DNA of 64,000 bases from Brachybacterium sp. Z12 (GTDB lineage Bacteria; Actinomycetota; Actinomycetes; Actinomycetales; Dermabacteraceae): assembly GCF_014400405.1 (NCBI RefSeq), contig NZ_CP060496.1:1674001-1738000 (forward strand). Reading direction: 5' to 3'. Shown here in pieces: positions 54,291-64,000 of the stretch. The notes under the pieces were generated by a model. It saw only the letters and a list, made by a program, of their open reading frames with translations. It made no database searches and was not told the origin of the DNA. The translations under genes were made by a program, and so were the position numbers. Position 1 is the stretch's first letter, and every line of letters starts with the position of its first letter.

Positions 54291-55222
54291 ATGACCGAGG
54301 AAGCCGACCGGACCCTCACGCCCGAAGTCGCCGCCCGCGCCCATGAACTCTCCACCCGGGACGGTCAGCCGTCGTTCCCCTCCCAGGACCAGGATCCGCC
54401 CGGGCTGACCGGGCCGATGCAGCCGATTCCCGACCACGGTGAGAGCTCCTACGTGGGCCACGGCCGCCTCGAGGGCCTCACCGCTCTCATCACGGGAGGG
54501 GACTCCGGCATCGGGCGGGCCGTCGCGATCGCGTACGCCCGAGAGGGCGCGGATGTGGCGATCTCGTACCTGCCCGAGGAGCAGGAGGACGCCGAACAGA
54601 CCCGGCACTGGATCCAGGACGCCGGGCGTCGCGCTCTGCTGCTCCCCGGGGACATCCGCGACGAGCAGCTGGCACGCTCGCTGGTGGCCCGCACGGTCGC
54701 CGAGCTGGGCAGGCTCGACATCCTGGTCAACAACGCGGCCTTCCAGTGGGGGCGCGCGGAGCCCAAGGGCCTCGAGGGCATCGAGTCCGCGCGCCTGCAT
54801 CGCACCCTGGCCACGAACCTGGAGGCGCTGTTCTGGATCACCCAGGAGGCCGCGCCGCATCTGGGCGAGGGATCCAGCGTGATCAACTGCTCCTCGATCC
54901 AGAGCTATGACCCGTCGGTGCCGCTGATGGACTACGCCGCCACGAAGGCTGCGATCAACAACGTCACAGTCAACCTGGCAGCCGATCTCGGCCCGCGCGG
55001 GATCCGCGTGAACGCCGTGGCCCCGGGCCCGATCTGGACCCCGCTGAACGTCGCGACGCGGGTGAGCGATGACTACGTCGAGTTCGGGGCGAACACGCCG
55101 CTGGGCCGCGCCGGGCAGCCCTCCGAGGTGGCCGGGGCGTTCGTGTTCCTCGCCAGCCCCTCGGAAGCGAGCTACGTCTCCGGGACGGTGCTGGGAGTGA
55201 CAGGCGGGCGCCCGTGTTCTGA
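54291..55222 (+). CDS. SDR-family oxidoreductase (general stress type), one frameshift at the end
   Basis: A 310-residue classical short-chain dehydrogenase of the YhdF/Gsp39 group. The N-terminal extension of about 50 residues (SFPSQDQDPPGLTGPMQPIPD) is typical. NAD(P) binding is ALITGGDSGIGRAVAIAYAREGAD; the NNAAFQWG loop follows, and the catalytic Ser and Tyr-x3-Lys appear in NCSSIQSYD and DYAATKAAINN. It ends LGVTGGRPVF once one G is restored at about 55213-55214. The substrate is not known. It converges on purU. Confidence 0.9.
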
Positions 55223-55238
55223 GCGCGGTGGGGCCGGC

Positions 55239-56137
55239 TCAGCGGAAGATGACGGTGCGGGTCCCGTCCAGCAGCACCCGCGACTGCGCGAACCAGGTCA
55301 CCGCCTGGCGGAGCGTGCGCGCCTCGGCGTCCTGACCGATCGCCATCAGCTCCCTCGGGGAGCGGGTGTGATCCACACGGATCACGTCCTGCTCGATGAT
55401 GGGTCCCTCATCGAGGTCGCTGGTGACGAAGTGGGCCGTGGCGCCGATCTGCTTCACGCCGCGCGCATACGCCTGCCGGTAGGGATTGGCGCCCTTGAAC
55501 CCCGGCAGGAACGAGTGGTGGATGTTGATGCAGCGCCCGGCGAGCTCGGCGCACAGCTCTGGGGAGAGGATCTGCATGTAGCGGGCCAGGACCACCAGCT
55601 CGATGTCGTGCTCGACCACAGCTTCCCGGACCCGGTCCTCGAAGGCGGCCTTCGCTCCCTCGCCCTTGGTGGGCAGGTGCTCGAAGAAGGGCACCTCGTA
55701 GAAGTCGGCGAGCCGGTCCAGGGTGGGGTGGTTGGCGAGGATCAGCGGCACCTCGATCGGCAGATTCCCCGAATCGACCTGGAACAGCAGATCGTTCACG
55801 CAGTGCTTCGCGGTCGAGCCGAGCACCAGCGTGCGCAGGGGGCGGCCCACCACATCGATGCTGTGCTCGAGGCCGAACTGCTCCACCGCGGGGGCGAGCG
55901 CCGTCTCGAACTCCTCGAGCGTGGCGGGGGTGAGGACCTGCAGCCGCAGGTAGAACCGGTGCGTCGTGCCGCTCTCGAACTGGCGGCTCTCGCTGATGTT
56001 CCCCCGATCTCCACGATCGCTCCGGTCACCGCGTGGACGATGCCGGGAGCGTCCGCGCACACCACGGTGAGGACGAACTCGTTCAGCGCCGACGACGACT
56101 CGGGCGGGGTCTGGGAGAGGGGGATAGCACTGCTCAT
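55239..56137 (-). CDS. purU: formyltetrahydrofolate deformylase, one frameshift
   Basis: PurU hydrolyses 10-formyl-tetrahydrofolate to formate and tetrahydrofolate, adjusting one-carbon pools. The 299-residue protein has an N-terminal ACT domain (FVLTVVCADAPGIVHAVTGAIVEIGGN) and a formyl-transferase-like domain with the catalytic histidine in INIHHSFLPGFKGANPY and the aspartate in TSDLDEGPIIEQDV. One G (C on the plus strand) is missing from the run 56001-56005, joining EIGGN to ISESRQFESGTTHR. It starts at ATG 56137. Confidence 0.95.
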
Positions 56138-56193
56138 GACGCCATTCTAGGAAGAGCGGCGCGCTGAGGCCGCATCCGGGCGGGCGGGGTTGC

Positions 56194-58396
56194 TCACGGC
56201 CGCCCCTCACGCCACAGCTTCGAGGGCCACCAGATGACCTTTCCGAGGTCCAGCGCGAGCGCGGGCACCAGCACGGTGCGGACCAGGAAGGTGTCCAGCA
56301 GCACGCCGAAGGCGACGATGAACGCGATCTGCGCCAGGAACAGGATCGGGATCACGCCGAGCGCCGCGAAGGTCGCTGCGAGCACCAGGCCCGCCGAGGT
56401 GATCACCCCACCGGTGACCGCGAGTCCGCGCACCACACCTTCCCTGGTCCCGTGCTGGAGCGACTCCTCCCGCACCCGGGTCATGAGGAAGATGTTGTAG
56501 TCGATGCCGAGCGCCACCAGGAAGACGAACCCGTACAGGGGGACCGCCGGATCAGCGCCCGGGAAGTCGAACAGATGGTTGAACACCAGCGCGGCCACGC
56601 CCATCGCGGTGCCGAAGGACAGCACCGTGGTGGCGACCAGCAGCACCGGGGCGAGGATCGAGCGCAGCAGCAGCATCAGGATCAGCACGATCACGACCAG
56701 CACCACGGGGATGATCTGGGCCCGGTCGTGGGCGGAGGCGTCGTTGGTGTCGATCGAGGTCGCGGTGGGCCCGCCCACCAGGGCGGTGACGTCCTCGGAG
56801 GCGAAATCCGCGCGGACGTCGCGCACCGTCTGCTCCGCTGCGGAGGAGTCCGGGGCGTCGGAGAGCGTCGCCTGCAGCAGCACGTCCCCGTCCACCACTG
56901 TGGGCTCGGCGGCGGGAGTGCCGGGCGGGCCCTGGGGCTGGATGCCGTCCTCGGTCACAGGCGCGGAGCCGCTGGGGAGTCCTCGGCGGTGACGGTCACC
57001 GAGTCGATGCCGTCCTGGGTGAGCAGGCGGTCGGTCGCCGCCTGCAGCGAGGACTCCGCGACGATCACCTGCGCGGGGGAGCCGGCACCGGCAGGGAAGT
57101 GTTCGCCGAGCGCGACCTGGCCGTCGCGGGCGGAGGACTGCGCGAGCACCAGGTCGGACTGCGGCACGCCGTCGGCCTTGAGCTGGGTGGCGCCCAGGCA
57201 GACCACCGCGAGCACGATCGCGGTGAGGATCCACAGCGGCCGCGGGCGACGCCGCACCGCGTCTGCGACCCGGCCCCAGATGCCGTGCGCGGAGGGATCA
57301 GCACCGGCATCGGGTGCCTCGGGCGCGTAGTGGGGCCGACGGGGCCAGAAGGCCACCCGGCCGGTGACGTACAGCACCGCAGGCAGGAACGTCAGGGCGC
57401 CCGCCATCGCGAACACGATCCCGATCGCAGCGACCGGACCGAGCGTGCTGTTGGACTTCAGATCGGACAGCAGCAGGCACAGCAGGCCCGCGATGACCGT
57501 GCCGCCGGAGGCGAGCACCGGCTCGAGGGTGCCCCGCAGCGCCTGGACCGTGGCCGGCCAGCGCTCCTTCGTGCCTCGCAGCTCGTCGCGGTACCTGGCG
57601 ACATACAGCAGGGAGTAGTCGGTGGCCGCACCGATCGCCAGGATGAACAGGATGCCCTGGGTCTGACCGGACAGCAGCAGGACGTCCGCGGCGGCCAGGT
57701 GCCAGATCGTCAGCAGCGCCGCGCACAGCGCGAACACGCTGGTGGACAGCACGATCAGCGGCAGCAGCAGAGAGCGGTACACGATGATGAGGATGACGAA
57801 GACGGCGGCGAGCGCGACACCGAGCAGCAGCCCGTCCAGGCCGGTGAAGCCTGCGGCGAGGTCGGCGGAGAAGCCGGCAGGTCCGGTGACATAGGAGGTG
57901 AGCCCCTCCGGGAGATCCGCGGCGAGCTCCTCCTCGACCTGTGTGATCGTCTGCGCCAGATCGGCGTCGGAGTCGATCGGGACGAACACCTGGACCGCGA
58001 GGCCGTCCTCGGAGGGGATCGCCGGGGAGATCTCGCCGTTGACCGCGTCGATCTCGGCGAGCGCCTCGGTGGTCTCGCCGACTGCTGCGGCGGCCTCTTC
58101 ATCCAGCTCATCCGATGAGGTGATCACGATGATCGCGGGGATGGATTCGGAGCCGGTGAAGTCGGCCGCGCGCTGGGCGACCTGGGTGGCGTCCGCTGAA
58201 TCAGGCAGGTACGTGGTGCGGTCGTTGGAGGAGACCTCGTCGACGCGCCCGAAGTACGGTCCCCCGATCGCCGCAGCGATCACCCAGCCGAGGATCAGGA
58301 GGGCCGGGAGCAGGATCCGCAGCGGGCGTACGGTCCGGGGACCTTGCGTCGGTGCGTGTTCTCTGTGGAGACGGGGGCGTCCGCCGGTGAGGCCAT
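56194..58396 (-). CDS. MMPL-family exporter, two frameshifts
   Basis: An RND-type MMPL transporter of 734 residues with the twofold pattern of one span, a large extracytoplasmic loop and five or six spans, each repeated. The characteristic GxxxDY motifs are GAATDYSLLYVARYRDE and ALGIDYNIFLMTRVREE, which carry proton-relay aspartates. G runs at 58337-58340 and 56974-56977 each lack one base. The start is ATG 58396 (MASPADAPVST). It is divergent from the MarR gene, a layout common for regulated efflux. The cargo (lipid or drug) is unknown. Confidence 0.9.
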
Positions 58397-58464
58397 GGTG
58401 ATCCTTCGGTGGTCGAGGTGAGCCGAGCACAGTCTGGCACACGTCGCTAGCTCGGCGAGATACA

Positions 58465-58491
58465 TTGCCGGCGAGCAGAGCGATCTATGAT
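58465..58491 (+). promoter_or_regulatory. marR promoter, possibly leaderless
   Basis: TTGCCG (58465-58470) and TATGAT (58486-58491), 15 bases apart, form a promoter whose start would fall at the ATG 58499. This implies a leaderless MarR mRNA. The 102-base gap also serves the divergent MMPL gene. Confidence 0.4.
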
Positions 58492-58498
58492 GGGGATC

Positions 58499-59106
58499 AT
58501 GAGCTCGCCCCACCCCGGCGAGGGCGGCCGTGAGCAGTCCTCCTCGCTGCCACCTCTTTTCTCCATCGATTCGAGCGACCGCCATCACGAGCTGGTCGAC
58601 CGCACGGGCATGGATGCGCGTGACATCGCTCAGATCGATGCCTTGATGGCCGCGCTCTCGCGCCTGCGGGCCGCAGAGCAGGAGCTCTCTCGGAGGCCTC
58701 ACTGCGCTACATGCGGCTCGGCGAGACCGATATGCGCGCCCTGCACTTCCTGATCGTCTGCGAGAACACCGAGACGCTCGCGACCCCGGGCGCGATCGCT
58801 CAAGCACTCGAGATCTCCAGCGCCTCGACCACGAAGCTGCTGGACCGTCTCGAGCGCGCAGGTCATATCCGGCGCGCACCGCACCCCTCGGACCGCCGCG
58901 CGCTGGTGATCAGCATCGAGCCCGCGACCCGCGCCTCGGCGATCCGCACCGTCGGGGCGCAGCACGCTCGTCGCGTCGACGCCGCCAAGCGGCTCACGCC
59001 CGCCGGGCGGGAGATCGTGATCGGGTTCCTCGACGACATGGCGGCAGAGATCTCGGTGGAGAACGCGGACTGGATCCACGAGGAATCCCCCGACGACCTG
59101 CACTGA
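58499..59106 (+). CDS. MarR-family transcriptional regulator, one frameshift
   Basis: A 202-residue winged-helix repressor-type protein. About 55 residues precede the core; the core has LRYMRLGETDMRALHFLI, the recognition helix region ALEISSASTTKLLDRLERAG and the wing HIRRAPHPSDRRALVISI with its DxR. One base is missing near 58687-58691 within ELS-SEASLRYM. It probably controls the divergent MMPL exporter. It also lies 211 bases before the ectoine-degradation operon on the same strand, and MarR-type EctR is known to control ectoine genes elsewhere, so a role there is possible. Confidence 0.88.
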
Positions 59107-59167
59107 GAGGGCTTCTTCGCGTGACGCCTTACCAAGCGGTCGGGCCGGTGACCTGCACGGGGAGAAT

Positions 59168-59213
59168 CGGGGTGCGACCCCGGGAGCGGGTGCTTGACGG
59201 GGTGAGCACCCCG
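59168..59213 (+). promoter_or_regulatory. tandem palindromes upstream of the doe operon
   Basis: Two perfect palindromes, cggggtgcgaccccg (59168-59182) and cggggtgagcaccccg (59198-59213), have centres about 30 bases apart, which is about three helical turns. Their ggggtg arms are identical, and a further half-site ggggtg follows at 59250-59255. They look like a cooperative operator for one dimeric regulator. Confidence 0.65.
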
Positions 59214-59240
59214 GGTGAGGGTCAGCACACCGGCACCTAC

Positions 59241-59269
59241 TTGCCAGACGGGGTGGTCTTCGCTATGCG
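59241..59269 (+). promoter_or_regulatory. candidate promoter of the doe operon
   Basis: TTGCCA (59241-59246), a 17-base spacer, and TATGCG (59264-59269) would start transcription near 59276, about 40 bases before doeD. The spacer holds one ggggtg half-site. The palindromes lie just upstream. Confidence 0.45.
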
Positions 59270-59317
59270 GCCGGGCGTGACGAGCGAGGCCGCCCTGCAC
59301 CGTGACGGGAGGCCCCC

Positions 59318-60577
59318 ATGGACACCACCATCTTCGAGCAGCACGAGTCCGAGATCCGCGGGTACTGCCGTGCCTATCCGACAGTGTTCGCCTCCGCTTC
59401 CAATGCCCGCCAGGTCTCCGAGGACGGCACCAGCTACCTCGACTTCTTCGCCGGGGCGGGAGTGCTGAACTTCGGGCACAACAACCCGCGGATGAAGGAG
59501 GCGATGATCGCCTTCCTCCAGGCGGACGGCGTGGCGCACAGCCTGGACACCTACACCACCACCAAGCGCGACTTCATCTCCCGCTTCCACGAGGTGATCC
59601 TCGCGCCGCGCGGCATGGACCACCGGATGCAGTTCATGGGACCGACGGGCTCCAACGCGGTGGAGGCGGCGCTCAAGCTCGCCCGTCTCGTCACCGGCCG
59701 GCGCGAGATCGTCGCCTTCAGCCATGGCTTCCACGGCATGACCCTCGGGTCGCTCGCCGCGACGGCGAACCATGCCTTCCGCCAGTGGGCAGGGGTGCCG
59801 CTGACCGACGTCGTGCGTCTTCCCTTCGAGACCGCCCCCGGCGGCCGGACCGGGATCGCCGACTACGCCGCCGCGCTGCAGGACCCCTCGAGCGGGGTGA
59901 CCGCCCCCGCGGCCTTCCTCATCGAGCCGGTCCAGGCCGAGGGCGGAGTCAACATCGCCAGCCGCGAATGGCTGCACGAGATCCAGGACCTGGCCCGGGA
60001 GGTCGGCGCGCTGTTCATCATCGACGACATCCAGGCTGGCGTGGGCCGCACCGGCGGCTACTTCTCCTTCGACGGCATGGACCTGGATCCGGACATCATC
60101 ACGCTCGCTAAGGGACTCGGCGGCTTCGGCACCCCGATCGCGATGAACCTCAACAAGCCCGAGGTGGATGCCCACTGGTCGCCCGGCGCCCACACCGGCA
60201 CCTTCCGCGGGCAGGGGCTCTCCTTCGTCGCCGGGACCGTCGCGCTGGACTACTTCACCGACGAGGCGTTCCTCGCCGACGTGCTGTCCAAGGGCGAGAC
60301 GATGCGCGAGGCGCTCGAGGCGATCGCGGCGAAGCATCCGGACCGTGACTGGGAGGTGCGTGGCAAGGGCATGATGCAGGCTCTGGACACCGGGGACGGC
60401 GCCTTCGCCAAGCAGGTCCAGCAGGAGTGCTTCGAGCGCGGTCTGCTGATCGGCCCCTGCGGGAGCGGAGGCCGGGTGATCAAGCTGATCCCGCCGCTGA
60501 CCATCCCCGAGGATGAGCTGAGCGAGGGGCTGGACCTTCTCGACCAGGCCATCGCCGCTGCGGTGAGGGCCGTCTGA
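59318..60577 (+). CDS. doeD: diaminobutyrate--2-oxoglutarate transaminase (DoeD/EctB family)
   Basis: A 419-residue class III aminotransferase (PLP) that interconverts L-2,4-diaminobutyrate and aspartate semialdehyde. It shows the EctB/DoeD features: YLDFFAGAGVLNFGHNNP, MGPTGSNAVEAALKLAR, IEPVQAEGGVNIASREWL, and the PLP lysine in ITLAKGLGGFG preceded by IIDDIQAGVGRTG. EctB makes ectoine and DoeD breaks it down; they are too alike to separate here. As ectA and ectC are absent and the neighbours are catabolic, I call it DoeD. Its stop overlaps the doeA start (TGATG). Confidence 0.85.
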   Translation: MDTTIFEQHESEIRGYCRAYPTVFASASNARQVSEDGTSYLDFFAGAGVLNFGHNNPRMKEAMIAFLQADGVAHSLDTYTTTKRDFISRFHEVILAPRGMDHRMQFMGPTGSNAVEAALKLARLVTGRREIVAFSHGFHGMTLGSLAATANHAFRQWAGVPLTDVVRLPFETAPGGRTGIADYAAALQDPSSGVTAPAAFLIEPVQAEGGVNIASREWLHEIQDLAREVGALFIIDDIQAGVGRTGGYFSFDGMDLDPDIITLAKGLGGFGTPIAMNLNKPEVDAHWSPGAHTGTFRGQGLSFVAGTVALDYFTDEAFLADVLSKGETMREALEAIAAKHPDRDWEVRGKGMMQALDTGDGAFAKQVQQECFERGLLIGPCGSGGRVIKLIPPLTIPEDELSEGLDLLDQAIAAAVRAV

Positions 60578-61783
60578 TGCGCCGCCGGTCCAGCATGACG
60601 TTTCCTCCCGAGGAGTACGAGCGCCGGCTGAGGGAGCTGCGCGAGCGGATGGCGCAGCGCGAGCTCGATGCGGTGATCATCACCGACCCCGAGAACCTCA
60701 TGTATCTCACCGACTACCAGACCACCGGGTACTCCTTCTTCCAGGCGCTGGTCGTCCCGCTCGAGGCGGACTCGGTGATGATCACCCGTGCGCTGGAGGA
60801 GTCCAACGTGGTCTCGCGGACCTGGCTCGAGCATTCGCGGGCCTATCCCGATGACGGGGATGCGATCCTCGAGCTGGTCAGCACCCTGCGCGATCTGCGA
60901 CTGGGGGACTCGAGGGTGGGGTACGAGCGCAACAGCTACTACTTCCCCGCCTATCAGCAGGATCGCTTCCACGACGCTTTCGGCGAGGGGCTGGTGGACT
61001 GCTTCGGCATCGTCGAAGCCGGACGGATCCGCAAGTCCGCCGAGGAGATCGGGGTGATGCAGCTGGCCGCGTACGCGGGGAGGCCGGGATGGCCGCGGGA
61101 CTGCATGCGGCGATGGCCGGCGCCACGGAGAACGACGTCGCCGCCGCCATCACCTCCGCGATGTTCCGTGCTGGTGGGGAGTTCCCTGCGGTGCTGCCGT
61201 ACGTCGCCTCCGGGCCGCGTTCGATGATCGGCCACTCCACCTGGGAGGGCCGGATGATCAGACCCGGCGAGCATGTGTTCCTCGAGGTCGGCGGCTGCTA
61301 CCGCAGGTACCACACCGCCATGATGCGCACGGCGGTCAACGGCGCTCTGTCGGCGTCGATGCACTCCGCGCAGGAGCGGATGAAGGACACCCTGGCGGAG
61401 CTGCGCACCCTGATGAAGCCGGGGTGACCATCTCCGAGGTCGCCCACCTCACCCGCTCCCGCATCGAGAGCAACGAGGTGGGGGCGCAGCTGGTCACCCG
61501 GGCGGGCTACTCGATCGGCATCGCCTTCCCACCGTCCTGGGATGAGGGCTACATCGTGTCCCTGCTCGAGGGCGATGAACGCCCGCTCGAGGAGGGGATG
61601 ACCTTCCATCTGCTCCCGTGGATGTGGGGTGTGGACGGGAACAAGACCGTCGGCATCTCGGACACCGTCCGCATCACCGAGGACGGCTGCGCGTCGTTCT
61701 TCACGCTGCCCGAGGATTTCACCATCCACGCGAGCGCCGCCCGGTCGTTCCCGACCGCCGCCGGCGTCGCGCCGAGCTTCTGA
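60577..61783 (+). CDS. doeA: ectoine hydrolase-like M24 protein, two frameshifts
   Basis: A 402-residue creatinase/prolidase-fold protein most like ectoine hydrolase DoeA, which opens the ectoine ring to N-acetyl-diaminobutyrate. The N-terminal part has DAVIITDPENLMYLTDYQTTGY, typical of the family. The C-terminal half has the DoeA-like SIGIAFPPSWDEGYIVSL and EEGMTFHLLPWMWG. One G is missing in gggg at 61077-61080 and another at 61421-61424. In this group most metal ligands of true peptidases are replaced, so a prolidase role is less likely. The function is inferred from family and context. Confidence 0.8.
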
Positions 61784-61796
61784 GAGGAGCTGCACC

Positions 61797-63171
61797 ATGA
61801 CCATGCTGACCGCCACTGATCCCACCACCGGGGCCGTCGTCCGCGAGGTGCCCGCTGCAACCCCGGCAGAGATCACCGCGATCATCGACCGCTCCCACGC
61901 CGCCTACACCACCTGGAAGGACACCACCGTCGCCGAGCGCGCCGAGGTGCTGCGCCGTGTCGCTGCCTATCTGCGCGAGCACACCGATGAGCTCGCGCCG
62001 CTGATGACCGAGGAGATGGGCAAGCCCATCGGGGAGGCGCACGGCGAAGTCGCGAAATCCGCGTGGGCCGCTGAACACTACGCCGAGCACGCTGCGAAGT
62101 ACCTGGCCGACGAGCACCTGGACTCCGATGCGACCTCTTCCTACGTCCAGTACCTGCCGCTGGGCCCGGTGCTGGGGATCCTCCCTGGGAACGCACCGTT
62201 CTGGGTCGCGTTCCGCTTCTGCGCTCCGGCGCTGATGGCGGGGAACACCTGCGTGATGAAGCACGACCCCCATGTGCCGGGATGCGCTGCTGCGCTCGAG
62301 GAGGTGTTCCGGGCCGCCGGCGCCCCCGAGGGGATCTTCCAGACCCTGCTGGCCGCCACCGAGGACGTCGAGCAGGCGATCCGTGACCCGCGCATCCAGG
62401 CGGTCTCCTTCACCGGTTCCGACCGGGCCGGGGCGAAGGTCGCCTCGATCGCGGCGAGCGAGATCAAGCCCGCGGTGCTCGAGCTCGGCGGCTCGGATCC
62501 CTGCATCGTGCTGGCCGACGCGGACCTGCAGAAGGCCGCGGAGGTCTCGGCGCTGTCGCGGATCATCAATGCCGGCCAGTCCTGCATCGCGGCGAAGCGG
62601 GTCATCGTCGAGCGCTCCGTGCACGACGAGTTCGTCGAGCTGCTCACCGCGCAGCTGCGCGGCCTGAAGGTCGGCGACCCCCGAGATGAGGCCACGAAGG
62701 TCGGGCCGATCGCCCGGGAGGAGCTGCGCGAGAATCTCCACCGCCAGGTGACCACCAGCGTCGAGGCCGGCGCCACCCTGGTGATGGGAGGCGAGATGCC
62801 GGAGGGGAGGGGTTCTTCTACCCGGTGACGCTGCTCACCGGCGTCGAGCCCGGGATGGCGGCCTGCACGGAGGAGACCTTCGGTCCGATCGCCGTGGTGA
62901 TCGCCGCGGACGACGCGGAACATGCACTGGCGCTCGCGAACGACACCCCGTACGGGCTCGGTGCGGCGATCTGGACCACGACCGAGCGCGGGGTCGAGAT
63001 GGCCCGCCGCATCGAGGCGGGACAGGTCTCCGTCAACGGGATCGTGAAGTCGGATCCACGGCTGCCCTCCGGGGGATCAAACGCTCGGGCTACGGCCGCG
63101 AGCTGGGACCGCACGGCATCCGCGAATTCACCAATGCCCAGCAGATCTGGGTGGGGCCGGTGCGCAGCTGA
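61797..63171 (+). CDS. doeC: NAD(P)-dependent semialdehyde dehydrogenase (DoeC-like), two frameshifts
   Basis: A 458-residue aldehyde dehydrogenase of the succinate-semialdehyde group. The catalytic glutamate is in VLELGGSDPC and the cysteine in NAGQSCIAAKRVIVE. Coenzyme binding is seen at VSFTGSDRAGAKVA. One G is missing at 62809-62812, which restores GFFYPVTLLTGVEPGM, and one at 63071-63075, which restores GGIKRSGYGRELG. After doeD and doeA the best-fitting role is DoeC, oxidation of aspartate semialdehyde to aspartate; succinate semialdehyde is the alternative. ATG 61797 follows gagagg. Confidence 0.82.
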
Positions 63172-63195
63172 ACCGGTCCGACACTGCAGGAATGA

Positions 63196-63236
63196 CGAAC
63201 GGGCGCCTTCCGATCTTCTCGGAAGACGCCCGTTCG
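63196..63236. terminator. bidirectional terminator between doeC and tRNA-Pro
   Basis: A strong hairpin, cgaacgggcgccttccga / tcggaagacgcccgttcg, lies between the end of doeC and the 3' end of the oppositely oriented tRNA-Pro. It can serve both. Confidence 0.75.
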
Positions 63237-63244
63237 GCGTTTCG

Positions 63245-63320
63245 GTCGGGCTGACAGGATTTGAACCTGCGACCCCCTGACCCCCAGTCAGGTGCGCTAC
63301 CAAGCTGCGCCACAGCCCGA
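63245..63320 (-). tRNA. tRNA-Pro (anticodon GGG)
   Basis: Minus strand sequence starts tcgggctgtggcgcagcttg. The acceptor stem TCGGGCT pairs with AGCCCGA. The anticodon stem CCTGA/TCAGG holds the loop CTGGGGG, giving GGG for CCC proline codons. The T-arm is gcaggttcaaatcctgt. CCA is not encoded (the genome reads CGA after the discriminator). Confidence 0.92.
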
Positions 63321-63518
63321 AACCCTCCGTCACCGGAGGACCGTGGAACACATTACCCCGACCTCGACCTCGAGGCGAACCGGAACCGGCGTGACCTGCG
63401 GCACCTGAGTCGCCGTGGGGCCCGGAGCGCACGATGCGATAGGGGACCGCAGCACTGCGGCGTCCTCGCCGGGCGGGTCTGCCTCCCCGGCCAGAGCCAC
63501 GCTCCTACACTGCAGACA

Positions 63519-64000
63519 TGCGCAAGGCAGACCATTCGACACCTCACGGCGAGACTCCGTACTCGCCGACGTCGCTGCTGCGCGCCCTCACCGCCGACCC
63601 CTACGGTGTCGACACGCTGCGTGAGCATGAGCATCCGGCGGCGGAGGCGGCACCGCCCGATGTCGGGGCGACCCGTGCGATCACCCTGCTGCTGGCCCTG
63701 CTGCTCGGCTTCGTCGTCGCGGTCTCCGTCCTGGACCTGCGACAGGGAGCGGCAGCGGAGGACAGCCCGCGCGCACTGCTCGAGCAGGAGGTGCTCGACA
63801 CCCGCGGCGAAGCGGAGCTCCTCACGCAGCGCCAGGAGGAGCTCGAGAGGGAGATCGCCCAGGCGCAGGGCGTCGTCCTCGAAGGGACCGGCGACGGGGC
63901 CCCCGAGCGACTCACCTCCTACGAGCAGGCCGGGGGCGGTGTATCCCTGAGCGGTCCGGGCGCGGTGCTCGTGCTCGAGGATTCCGCACCGCTGCCCTCG
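63519..64000 (+). CDS. DUF881-family membrane-anchored protein, 3'-partial
   Basis: The reading frame opens at ATG 63519 (MRKADHSTPHGETP) and runs to the window edge without a stop, at least 160 codons. About 50 soluble residues come first, then a membrane span around ITLLLALLLGFVVAVSVLDL. A coiled-coil-like stretch follows (LLTQRQEELEREIAQAQG), then the start of the DUF881 domain (GGGVSLSGPGAVLVLED). DUF881 proteins are often paired in actinobacteria near cell-division genes and small basic DUF1290 proteins. The function is unknown. Confidence 0.8.

Noticed and set aside
60577..61783. Xaa-Pro dipeptidase as the product
   Set aside because: The fold fits, but the C-terminal motifs are DoeA-like and the gene is coupled to a diaminobutyrate transaminase and a semialdehyde dehydrogenase.

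Overview
The window reads as the chromosomal core of a high-GC Gram-positive actinobacterium. Codons end mostly in G or C, GTG starts are common, and many genes overlap by 4 nt. Gene content and order (pyk-pdtaR-polA-rpsA-coaE-uvrB; uvrA-uvrC-rapZ-yvcK-whiA; gap-pgk-tpiA-secG; pgl/opcA-zwf-tal-tkt-ctaB; xerD-parA-rluB-cmk/der) match the actinobacterial backbone. The cmk-der fusion and the ectoine-catabolic cluster suggest Micrococcales, perhaps Dermabacteraceae/Brachybacterium; that placement is inference.

Layout. 1-10.5 kb: 3' part of gltD, pyk, a tRNA-Leu, the ANTAR regulator PdtaR, a solitary Tat lipoprotein of the amino-acid/amide-binding type, a hot-dog thioesterase, polA and rpsA. 10.6-15.2 kb: a HAD phosphatase and a shikimate operon (aroC-aroK-aroB-aroD, the last a type I dehydroquinate dehydratase). 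15.2-27.7 kb: a cation-channel-like membrane protein, coaE, and a DNA-repair neighbourhood (uvrB, a pyrimidine-dimer glycosylase family gene, a stand-alone family-A polymerase, an MBL hydrolase, uvrA with a LexA box, uvrC). 27.8-34.4 kb: rapZ-yvcK-whiA, then glycolysis (gap-pgk-tpiA) and secG. 34.4-41.2 kb, minus strand: pentose phosphate pathway (tkt, tal, zwf and an opcA-pgl fusion). 41.5-48.8 kb: ctaB, xerD, parA, rluB, tyrA and a cytidylate kinase-Der fusion. 48.8-54.2 kb: small membrane proteins, a Nudix hydrolase, an unknown gene and a sugar-type ABC transporter. 54.3-58.4 kb: an SDR oxidoreductase, purU and an MMPL exporter divergent from a MarR regulator. 59.3-63.2 kb: an ectoine-degradation-like operon (doeD-doeA-doeC). 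The window ends with a tRNA-Pro and the start of a DUF881 gene.

The dominant oddity is sequence quality. About 39 one-base frameshifts hit about 30 genes, including indispensable ones such as rpsA, gap, pgk, coaE and aroB. Nearly all are a missing base, most often in a G or C run. Restoring them makes every affected gene a whole number of codons with a continuous family-like protein. I therefore annotate these as single CDSs spanning the shift, not as pseudogenes.

Most notable biology: the OpcA-6-phosphogluconolactonase fusion, the doe-type operon with two adjacent palindromes and no doeB, a RapZ homologue with a degenerate P-loop, loss of scpA/scpB from the parA-rluB junction, and the pairing of an ANTAR regulator with an AmiC-like binding protein.
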